Below are positions 53,161 through 60,176 of a DNA stretch of 64,000 nucleotides, piece after piece (position 1 is the first letter of the stretch; each line of letters begins with the position of its first letter). Source of the DNA: Acidobacteriota bacterium (GTDB lineage Bacteria; Acidobacteriota; Terriglobia; Bryobacterales; Bryobacteraceae). The translations under genes were made by a program, and so were the position numbers. A model generated the notes under the pieces. The model was not told the DNA's origin and made no database searches. It saw only the letters and a list, made by a program, of their open reading frames with translations. The stretch covers positions 186,001 to 250,000 of the forward strand of contig JAFDVZ010000011.1 in assembly GCA_018268715.1 (NCBI GenBank). Reading direction: 5' to 3'.

Positions 53161-53673
53161 ATGGCTGTAAATGCGTACCTGTTTATTGACGGCGTCGAAG
53201 GGCCCAGCACAAGCCGGGCGGGACATATCGACATCCTGTCGTTCAGCTGGGGTGTGTCGCAAACCGCCGTGTACGGCGCCGGGGCTTCGGGCAAGGAAGC
53301 TAAGGCCGGCCGCGCCGACTTCTCGAACCTCAGCATCATGAAGGTTCTGGACAAGACCACGCCGCTGCTGTGCGATCATTGCGCCACCGGCGACATCCTG
53401 AAGAAGGTGTACATCCTGTACGACAAGCCGGTGGCCGACCACCAGCAGCCGTACTTCCGCATCTGGCTGAAGGACGCGCTCATCACCAGCGTTCAGCTGT
53501 CGGGATCGAGCGAGAATCCGGCCGAGTCGGTCAGCTTCGCCTTCCAGGGCGTCGAAGTGGCCTACGCTCCCGAGAAGGACGACGGCAGCCTGGATGCGGC
53601 GATCCGCAAGGGCTACAACCTCGAAACCCTGAAGCCCGACTTCGCCGCCGACGACGCGCTGCCCACCGACTAA
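53161..53673 (+). CDS. hcp: T6SS tube protein Hcp, copy 1
   Basis: The 170-residue protein is a Hcp1-family protein: AVNAYLFIDGVEGPSTSRAG, ILSFSWGVSQ, VLDKTTPLLCDHCATGDIL and SSENPAESVSFAFQGVEVAY. Hcp forms hexamer rings that stack into the inner tube and serve as an effector chaperone. AAAGGAGA 11 nt upstream of the ATG is a strong ribosome site. A near-identical copy follows 36 bp downstream; see the repeat entry. Confidence 0.97.
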   Translation: MAVNAYLFIDGVEGPSTSRAGHIDILSFSWGVSQTAVYGAGASGKEAKAGRADFSNLSIMKVLDKTTPLLCDHCATGDILKKVYILYDKPVADHQQPYFRIWLKDALITSVQLSGSSENPAESVSFAFQGVEVAYAPEKDDGSLDAAIRKGYNLETLKPDFAADDALPTD

Positions 53674-53709
53674 GCAAAGCGACAACAGGACTAGACAAGG
53701 AGAGTCTCA

Positions 53710-54222
53710 ATGGCTGTAAATGCGTATCTGCTCATTGATGGAGTCGAAGGGCCCAGCACCAGCCGGGCCGGTCACATCGACATCCTGTCGTTCAGTTGGG
53801 GCGTGTCGCAGACCGCCGTGTACGGCGCAGGCGCCTCAGGCAAGGAAGCCAAGGCCGGCCGCGCCGACTTCAGCAACCTGACGGTCATGAAGGTGCTGGA
53901 CAAGACCACGCCGCTGCTGTGCGATCACTGCGCCACGGGCGACATCCTGAAGAAGGTGTACATCCTGTACGACAAGCCGGTGGCCGACCACCAGCAACCG
54001 TACTTCCGCATCTGGCTGAAGGACGCGCTCATCACCAGCGTCCAACTGTCGGGATCGAGCGAGAACCCGGCGGAATCGGTTAGCTTCGCCTTCCAGGGCG
54101 TCGAAGTGGCCTACGCTCCCGAAAAGGACGACGGTACGCTCGACGCGGCGATCCGCAAGGGCTACAACCTCGAAACCCTGAAGCCTGACTTCGCCGCCGA
54201 CGACGCGTTGCCCACTGACTAA
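53710..54222 (+). CDS. hcp: T6SS tube protein Hcp, copy 2
   Basis: This 170-residue Hcp is 166/170 identical to the copy before it. All four changes are conservative (Phe to Leu; Ser to Thr twice; Ile to Val), so it should form or join the same hexamers. AAGGAGAG upstream is a good ribosome site. The stop TAA overlaps the next gene's ATG by one base (TAATG), coupling it to tagJ. Confidence 0.97.
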   Translation: MAVNAYLLIDGVEGPSTSRAGHIDILSFSWGVSQTAVYGAGASGKEAKAGRADFSNLTVMKVLDKTTPLLCDHCATGDILKKVYILYDKPVADHQQPYFRIWLKDALITSVQLSGSSENPAESVSFAFQGVEVAYAPEKDDGTLDAAIRKGYNLETLKPDFAADDALPTD

Positions 54223-54935
54223 TGACCCCGAAACAGCTTTTCGAAGCCGGGAAAGTGAAGGAGGCGGCGAGCGCGCTCGCCGCCCACCTTCGCAATAACC
54301 CGACCGACGTGCAAAGCCGTACCTTCCTGTTCGAATTGCTGTGCTTTTCGGGGCAGTACGATCGCGCCGAAAAGCAGCTTGCCTTGCTCGCCGGGGGCAA
54401 CAAGGAAAAGGAGATGGGCGCGGTGCTGTACTACTCCGCGCTTCATGCCGAGCGCGCCCGCCACGAACTCTTCAAGAAGCAGGAATATCCGAAAGCGGAA
54501 GCGGCCCCCTCGCCGAAGGGAACCCTCAACGGCAAGCCGTTTGAATCCATCAGCGACGCGGATCCCCAGATCGGCGCCCGGCTAGAGGTCTACGCCGCCG
54601 GCGCTTACCTGTGGATTCCGTTCCAGCACATCTCCTCCATCACTGTTGAGCGCCCCAAACGGCTGCGCGACGCTTTGTGGACTTCAGCCTTCGTCGTCAC
54701 CGGACCCACGTTCCAAGGCACGGATATCGGAAATGTCATTATTCCCGCCGTGTACCCATTCTCGTGGAATTCGGCGGACGAGAACGTCTGGCTCGGACGC
54801 GCCACCGAATGGGTGTCCGACGACGACGGAAACGAGTTTCCGGTAGGCCACAAGACGTTCGTGGTGGATGGCCAGGAAATTCCGTTGCTGGACATCCAAA
54901 CGATCGAATTCGCATCCGATGCCCCTACTACGTGA
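54222..54935 (+). CDS. tagJ: T6SS accessory protein TagJ (ImpE/SciE)
   Basis: The 237-residue protein has an N-terminal TPR-like helical part (LFEAGKVKEAASALAAHLRNNPTD) and a C-terminal beta domain (FQHISSITVERPKRLRDALW; LLDIQTIEF), as in ImpE/SciE. TagJ binds ClpV and TssB in some T6SS and may adjust sheath recycling. It is found only in a subset of T6SS. Its ATG overlaps the hcp stop by one base, and its stop overlaps tssA by 17 bp. Confidence 0.93.
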   Translation: MTPKQLFEAGKVKEAASALAAHLRNNPTDVQSRTFLFELLCFSGQYDRAEKQLALLAGGNKEKEMGAVLYYSALHAERARHELFKKQEYPKAEAAPSPKGTLNGKPFESISDADPQIGARLEVYAAGAYLWIPFQHISSITVERPKRLRDALWTSAFVVTGPTFQGTDIGNVIIPAVYPFSWNSADENVWLGRATEWVSDDDGNEFPVGHKTFVVDGQEIPLLDIQTIEFASDAPTT

Positions 54936-56748
54936 CGACATCCTAGCGCCGATTCCGGGCGATAACCCCGGGGGACAGGACCTGCGGTACGCGCCGGTCT
55001 ACGACAAGATCAAGGAAGCCCGCAAGGAAGACGACGACCTCAGCCAGGGTGTGTGGCAAAGCGAACGCAAGGTTGCCGACCACATCCTGGCTATTAAGTT
55101 GATTCAGGAAGCCATCGCCAAGCAGAGCAAGGACCTGCAATTGGCCGCCTGGCTCACCGAATCCCTCCTTAAGAAGCACGGTTTTGAAGGACTGCTCGAG
55201 GGTCTCGATCTGTGCCGCGGCATGATCGAGACATTCTGGGAGCACCTGTACCCGGAGCTCGACGAAGACGACGCCGAATTCCGCGCCGCCCCGCTTGAGT
55301 GGGTCGGGGGCAAGTTCGAGTTTCCGGTCAAGAACGTGGCCGTCTGCCAGGCCGGCTACGATTTCTACCGTTACAAGGAATCGCGGACGGTCGGCTACGA
55401 GGATCAGGCCAAGGAAAAGGATAAGAAGACTGCCCGCGACGCCGCCATCAAGGCCGGCAAGCTGACGCCGGAGCTGTTCGACAAATCCCTCAACGAAACG
55501 CCCAAAGCCTTCTACGCGCAGCGCGAGAAGGTGCTGGACAGTTGTATTGCGTCGCTGAAGGCGCTCGACGAGTTGTGCCAGGAGAAGTTCGGCGACGCCG
55601 CGCCAGCGTTCGGAAAACTGAAGACGGCGCTCGACGAAGTTCGGCACACCATTCACCAGTTCCTGCAGAAGAAGCGCGAAACGGATCCGGATCCGGTGGA
55701 AGAAGCGCCCGCCGCCGAAGCCGCGCCCGCCGAGGGAGAGGCGCCAGCCGAAGGCGCCGCCGTCGAGGGGGGAGCGGCGCCAGCCCTGGCCGCGACCGGT
55801 TCCATCAACATCGCCGTGCAGGCCGCCGCCGAACCCGCCGACCGCCGCGACGCCATCGCCAACGTGCTGGCCGCCGCCGCCTTCCTGCGGAAACGCGAGC
55901 CGTCGAGCCCGGCGCCGTACCTGATGCTGCGCGGACTGCGCTGGGGCGAACTTCGCGTGGCGCTCGCCGCCAAGGACGCCACTCAGCTCGAAGCGCCGCC
56001 GACCGAGATCCGCCGCCAGGTGAAGCAACTCGCGCTCGGCGAAAAGTGGAAAGACCTGATCGAGGTGGCCGAAACGGTGATGGGCATGCCGTGCAGCCGC
56101 GCCTGGCTCGACCTGCAGCGCTTTGTCGTCGACGCCTGCGTCGCGCTCGGCACGGATCACCAGATGATCGCGGTGGCCATCCAATCGGAGCTGCGCGCGC
56201 TGGTCCGGGAATTCCCGGAGGTCGTCGACATGACCCTGATGGACGACACCCCGGCCGCCAACGCCGACACCAAGACGTGGCTGAACAAGCTGAAGGAGGA
56301 GCCCGAGGCGGCGACTCCCAAGCCGCTGCCCGCAAAGCCCCTGTCGCTTGACGGCGAGCCCACGGCGGGCTGGCAGCAGAAGTTCGTCGACAGCTTCCAG
56401 TTGGCCGTTCAGATGGTGCGCTCCGGACAGGAAACGCGGGCGTTCGAGATGCTGCAATCGGAGATCATGCGGCAGCGCAGCGGCCGCGGGCGCTTCGAAA
56501 AGCGTCTACAGTTCCTGCAACTGTGCCAGGCCACCAGCAAGGATACGATCATGCAGCCGATCATCGACGACCTGGTGGCGGCCGTCGACACGCACAAGCT
56601 CGAGGAATGGGAAGACAAGGAGAAGCTGGCTGGCGCGCTGCTGACCATCCTGAAGGCCAGCAAGAAGATTCAGGGGGACGCCAAGGAAAAGCAGAAGTGG
56701 TTCGACCGGATCTGCCGGCTGGATCCCGTGCAGGCGCTGCAGATTTAG
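54919..56748 (+). CDS. tssA: T6SS baseplate/tail cap protein TssA
   Basis: The 609-residue protein starts at MPLLRDDILAPIPGDNPGG, the ImpA N-terminal signature (ISPxxPxGxD), at ATG 54919. The ImpA_N domain spans ~5-130; an Ala/Pro/Glu-rich linker (~245-275) precedes a helical C-terminal domain that ends near residue 609 (TSKDTIMQPIIDDLVAAVD). TssA starts sheath growth and caps the distal end. It is longer than the short TssA of P. aeruginosa (about 340) and near the long VgrG-linked types. It overlaps tagJ by 17 bp and is followed by tssE after 11 bp. Confidence 0.92.
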   Translation: MPLLRDDILAPIPGDNPGGQDLRYAPVYDKIKEARKEDDDLSQGVWQSERKVADHILAIKLIQEAIAKQSKDLQLAAWLTESLLKKHGFEGLLEGLDLCRGMIETFWEHLYPELDEDDAEFRAAPLEWVGGKFEFPVKNVAVCQAGYDFYRYKESRTVGYEDQAKEKDKKTARDAAIKAGKLTPELFDKSLNETPKAFYAQREKVLDSCIASLKALDELCQEKFGDAAPAFGKLKTALDEVRHTIHQFLQKKRETDPDPVEEAPAAEAAPAEGEAPAEGAAVEGGAAPALAATGSINIAVQAAAEPADRRDAIANVLAAAAFLRKREPSSPAPYLMLRGLRWGELRVALAAKDATQLEAPPTEIRRQVKQLALGEKWKDLIEVAETVMGMPCSRAWLDLQRFVVDACVALGTDHQMIAVAIQSELRALVREFPEVVDMTLMDDTPAANADTKTWLNKLKEEPEAATPKPLPAKPLSLDGEPTAGWQQKFVDSFQLAVQMVRSGQETRAFEMLQSEIMRQRSGRGRFEKRLQFLQLCQATSKDTIMQPIIDDLVAAVDTHKLEEWEDKEKLAGALLTILKASKKIQGDAKEKQKWFDRICRLDPVQALQI

Positions 56749-56759
56749 GATAGAACCGG

Positions 56760-57260
56760 ATGGCTCGCAACGTTGTCGAATCCGCCGCGACGGTGTCGGT
56801 CCTCGACCGGCTGATGGACTCCGAACCGGGAAACCCGTACGAAGTCCCGCTCAGCCGGGCAGAATCCGTGCGCATCGTCAAAAGCGACGTGCGGCGGTAC
56901 CTTGAGTGGCTGATGAACACGCGGCGCATTGCCGTGGAGCCGCCCGACGGTCTGAAGGAGTTGAACCGCTCGTTGTACATGTTCGGCCTGCCCGACCTGA
57001 TGAGCTACGCCATCGCGAATCCGAAGGACCGGGCGCGCCTGCTGCGCACGTTGCAGAACGCCGTCCGGCTGTTCGAACCGCGGCTGGCGCAGGTGCGAGT
57101 CGCGCCGCTGGACGAACAGAACCCCTCCCGCCAGATGCTGTCGTTTCGCGTCGAGGGGCTCCTGATCATGGATCCGGCGCCCGAGCACGTCTCCTTCGAC
57201 ACGGTGCTCGAAATCACCCGCGGCGAATACAACGTCAAGGGGGATGCTGATGCGCGATGA
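56760..57260 (+). CDS. tssE: T6SS baseplate protein TssE (gp25-like)
   Basis: The 166-residue protein matches TssE: VLDRLMDSE near the N-terminus, then RIVKSDVRRYLEWLMNTRR, LNRSLYMFGLPDLMSYA, and the gp25/lysozyme-like core to IMDPAPEHVSFDTVLEI. TssE is a small wedge protein of the baseplate and shares a fold with phage gp25. Its stop overlaps the start of tssF by about 11-17 bp, a coupled pair as in most T6SS. Confidence 0.93.
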   Translation: MARNVVESAATVSVLDRLMDSEPGNPYEVPLSRAESVRIVKSDVRRYLEWLMNTRRIAVEPPDGLKELNRSLYMFGLPDLMSYAIANPKDRARLLRTLQNAVRLFEPRLAQVRVAPLDEQNPSRQMLSFRVEGLLIMDPAPEHVSFDTVLEITRGEYNVKGDADAR

Positions 57261-59091
57261 TCTGCTCCTCTATTACGAACGCGAGTTGACCTACCTGCGC
57301 CAGACCGGCGCGTTGTTCGCCGAAAAGTACCCGAAGATCGCCTCTCGCCTGCAGTTGGAGCAGGACAAGTGCGAGGATCCGCACGTCGAGCGGCTGCTTG
57401 AGGCCTTTGCGTTCCTGGCGGCGCGCGTCCATCTGAAGATCGACGACGAATTCCCGGAGATCACGGAGTCCCTGCTCAGCATCGTCTATCCGCACTTCAT
57501 CCGGCCCATCCCGTCGATGTCCATCGTGCAGTTCAATCTCGACCCGGAGAAGGGCAAGATGACCACCGGGCTCAAGATCGACCGTAATTCGGTGCTCTAT
57601 TCGCGCCCCGTGGACGGCGTACCGTGCAAGTTCCGCACCTGCTTCGACACCACGCTGTACCCGATCACGGTGGTGAACGCCGAGTGGAAGACGCCGGATC
57701 GCCTGACGCCCGCCATCCGCTCCGGAGACGCCGTGGCGGTCATCCGCCTGGAACTGCGAACGCCGTCCGACGTCGAATTCGCCAAGGCGGAAATCGACGG
57801 GCTGCGGTTCTATCTGACCGGCGAGAGCGCGGTGGTCAACACGCTGTACGAACTGCTCTCGATCAACCTGTCGAGCGTGATGATCCGCGACCTTACGCCG
57901 AAGACTCGCGTTCAGCCGTTGATCCTGCCGGCGTCGATCGTGAAGCCGGTCGGTTTCGAGGCCGACCAGGGCATGATGCCCTACGACAAGCGCTCCTTCA
58001 TCGGATACCGGCTGATGCAGGAGTACTTCACGTTCCCCGAGAAGTTCTTCTTCATTGACGTCACCGGGCTCGGAGACCTGGCCTCGCGCGACTTCAAGAA
58101 CAACATCGAGCTGATCTTCCTGTTCTCCAAGTTCGAGGGCGAACAGCGTCGCCAGCGCCTGGAATCGGGCGTCTCCGCCAAGACCTTCCGGCCCAACTGC
58201 ACGCCCGTGGTGAACCTGTTCCAGCAGACCGCCGAGCCCATCCTGCTGAACGAGCAGAAGTTCGAATACCGCGTCATCCCCGACGTGCGGCGCCCGCTCG
58301 CGACCGAGGTCTTTTCGGTCGACGACGTGCTCAGCCTGCGTTCGAACGAGAAGGACGTCGTGCGGTATGAGCCGTTCTACTCGTTCCGCCACTCGATCCA
58401 GCCCAAGAAGCACGAGACGCTGTGGATCTCCACACGCCGTCCGTCCAGCCGCATCCACGACGACGGCACGGAGATCGACATCGCGCTGGTGGACCTGAAC
58501 CTCCACCCGGTGCAACCGGACGCCGACACCGTCACCGTCCGCACCACGTGTACGAATCGCGACCTGCCGGCGCGGTTGCCGTTCGGCAACGAAAGCGGCG
58601 ATTTTGAACTCGAGAGCGGCGCTCCGGTGCGGTCCATCGTGGCGCTGGTGAAGCCCACCGTTCCGACGCGCCCGCCCATCGGCAAGGCGATCCAGTGGCG
58701 GCTGATCTCGCATCTCACATTGAACTACCTGTCGCTGGTGGAGGGTGGTAAAGAGGCGCTGCAGGAGATCCTGAAGCTCTACAACTTCACCGATTCCGCC
58801 TTCGCCTCCAAGGTCATCGCGGGCGTCACCGACGTGAAGAGCGCCCCGCACTTTGCGCGCGTCGTCTCGGAAAACGGCATCGCCTTCGCGCGCGGCACCA
58901 AGGTCGAACTCGAACTCGACGAGGACCAGTTCGTCGGCGGCGGCGCCTACCTGTTCGCCGCCGTCCTCGAGCGCTTCCTTGGCCTGTACACGTCGCTGAA
59001 CAGTTTCAGCCAGCTGACCGCCACCACGCGTCAGAGAAAGGAGGTGCTGCATCAATGGGCTCCCCGAGCCGGCCGCAAGGTCTTGATGTAA
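57250..59091 (+). CDS. tssF: T6SS baseplate protein TssF
   Basis: The 613-residue protein begins MRDDLLLYYERELTYLRQ, the TssF/VasA N-terminus. ATG 57250 is preferred over ATG 57244 because AAGGGGGA lies 6-7 nt before it. Family segments include FAEKYPKIASRLQL, ESLLSIVYPHFIRPIPSM, and the C-terminal region ending SFSQLTATT. TssF and TssG form the core wedges of the baseplate. It overlaps tssG by 37 bp. Confidence 0.95.
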   Translation: MRDDLLLYYERELTYLRQTGALFAEKYPKIASRLQLEQDKCEDPHVERLLEAFAFLAARVHLKIDDEFPEITESLLSIVYPHFIRPIPSMSIVQFNLDPEKGKMTTGLKIDRNSVLYSRPVDGVPCKFRTCFDTTLYPITVVNAEWKTPDRLTPAIRSGDAVAVIRLELRTPSDVEFAKAEIDGLRFYLTGESAVVNTLYELLSINLSSVMIRDLTPKTRVQPLILPASIVKPVGFEADQGMMPYDKRSFIGYRLMQEYFTFPEKFFFIDVTGLGDLASRDFKNNIELIFLFSKFEGEQRRQRLESGVSAKTFRPNCTPVVNLFQQTAEPILLNEQKFEYRVIPDVRRPLATEVFSVDDVLSLRSNEKDVVRYEPFYSFRHSIQPKKHETLWISTRRPSSRIHDDGTEIDIALVDLNLHPVQPDADTVTVRTTCTNRDLPARLPFGNESGDFELESGAPVRSIVALVKPTVPTRPPIGKAIQWRLISHLTLNYLSLVEGGKEALQEILKLYNFTDSAFASKVIAGVTDVKSAPHFARVVSENGIAFARGTKVELELDEDQFVGGGAYLFAAVLERFLGLYTSLNSFSQLTATTRQRKEVLHQWAPRAGRKVLM

Positions 59092-60095
59092 GCCGCTCCT
59101 TCCTGGGACGCGCGATGCGCGAGCACCCTGGCCAGTTCGATTTCTTCCAACTGGTTCGGCTGCTGATCCGCCTCAGCTCCGGTCGCGAACCGATCGGGCT
59201 GTGGGGACCTCCCAGCCGCGAAGCGGTCCGCTTCGGCGTGAACAACTCGCTGGCGTTCCCGCCCAGCCAGGTGCACGCGCTGGGGTTGCCAGAGCAGGGC
59301 GCTCCGAAGATGATCGTGAACTTCATGGGGCTCACCGGCCCCATGGGCGTGCTGCCGTTTTCCTATACGGAACTGGTGCGCGACCGGGCCCGCGCCAAGG
59401 ACCCGACGATGCGCGATTTCTTCGATCTGTTCAACCATCGCGCCATCTCGCTGTTCTACCAGGCCTGGGAGAAGTACCGGTTTTTCGTCGCCTATGAGCG
59501 CGACCGCAAGGACCGTTTTTCGCGTTTCCTGATGAGCTTTGTCGGGCTCGGGACCAAGGGTCTCGAGATGCGCCAGGCGCCGGTGCGGGATGAGTCGTTT
59601 CTGTACTACTCTGGGCTGCTGTCGCTGCAACCGCGGTCGGCGTCCGCGCTCGAGCAGATTCTGGCCGACTATTTCGGCGTGGACGCGGAGATCGAGCAGT
59701 TTGTGGGAGCATGGCACAGCGTGCCGCCGGACAACCAGTGCAGCCTGGACAGCGGCGTGGAGTTTTCCGAACAATTGGGCTTCGGCGCCATCGCCGGCGA
59801 CGAGATCTGGGATCATCAATCGCGCGCGCGGGTGAAGCTGGGGCCGATGCCGATGGATCGATACCTCGACTTCCTGCCGGCGGGCCGGGCCTTTGAGCCG
59901 CTCCAGCGGCTGCTGCGATTCTATTCGGGCAACGAGTTGGAGTTCGAAGTCCAACTGGTGCTGAAGCGGGAAGACGTGCCGTTCTGCGAGATGGGACTCG
60001 AGGGCGGCGTCTCGTTTCTGGGTTGGACGACGTGGATGAAGTCGTCGCCGGGTTTCGGAAGAGATCCGGGAGACACGGTGTTGTTGTTGAATTGA
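59055..60095 (+). CDS. tssG: T6SS baseplate protein TssG
   Basis: The 346-residue protein shows TssG hallmarks: FDFFQLVRLLIRLSSGREPIG, FPPSQVHALG, MIVNFMGLTGPMGVLP, and DLFNHRAISLFYQAWEKYRF. The family runs ~300-350 residues. It overlaps the tssF 3' end by 37 bp. It stops 81 bp before tssH, where two small hairpins occur. Confidence 0.95.
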   Translation: MGSPSRPQGLDVSRSFLGRAMREHPGQFDFFQLVRLLIRLSSGREPIGLWGPPSREAVRFGVNNSLAFPPSQVHALGLPEQGAPKMIVNFMGLTGPMGVLPFSYTELVRDRARAKDPTMRDFFDLFNHRAISLFYQAWEKYRFFVAYERDRKDRFSRFLMSFVGLGTKGLEMRQAPVRDESFLYYSGLLSLQPRSASALEQILADYFGVDAEIEQFVGAWHSVPPDNQCSLDSGVEFSEQLGFGAIAGDEIWDHQSRARVKLGPMPMDRYLDFLPAGRAFEPLQRLLRFYSGNELEFEVQLVLKREDVPFCEMGLEGGVSFLGWTTWMKSSPGFGRDPGDTVLLLN

Positions 60096-60107
60096 GGGTT
60101 TTGTGGG

Positions 60108-60140
60108 GCGGACTCCTGGGTCCGCGGGATGTCAATCCCG
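60108..60140 (+). other. Tandem hairpins in the tssG-tssH gap
   Basis: Two adjacent hairpins are visible: GCGGAC/GTCCGC (60108-60113/60120-60125) and CGGGAT/ATCCCG (60125-60130/60135-60140). They share one base. They lie 37 nt before tssH, without a T-run, and may limit or separate its expression. Confidence 0.4.
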
Positions 60141-60176
60141 CCATGAAGTTGAGCAATAGCGGGGAGCGGAGAAAAA

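Larger units (their letters stand above)
53161..54222 (+). repeat. Tandem duplication of hcp
   Basis: Two 513 bp hcp genes (53161-53673 and 53710-54222) encode proteins that differ at 4 of 170 positions: F8L, S58T, I59V, S143T. Their short leaders also share AGGAGA-like sites. The high match, mostly synonymous at the DNA level, points to recent duplication or gene conversion. Confidence 0.95.

Noticed and set aside
57235..59055. A 606-codon minus-strand frame opposite tssF
   Set aside because: Shadow of tssF, a complete and well-matched baseplate gene.
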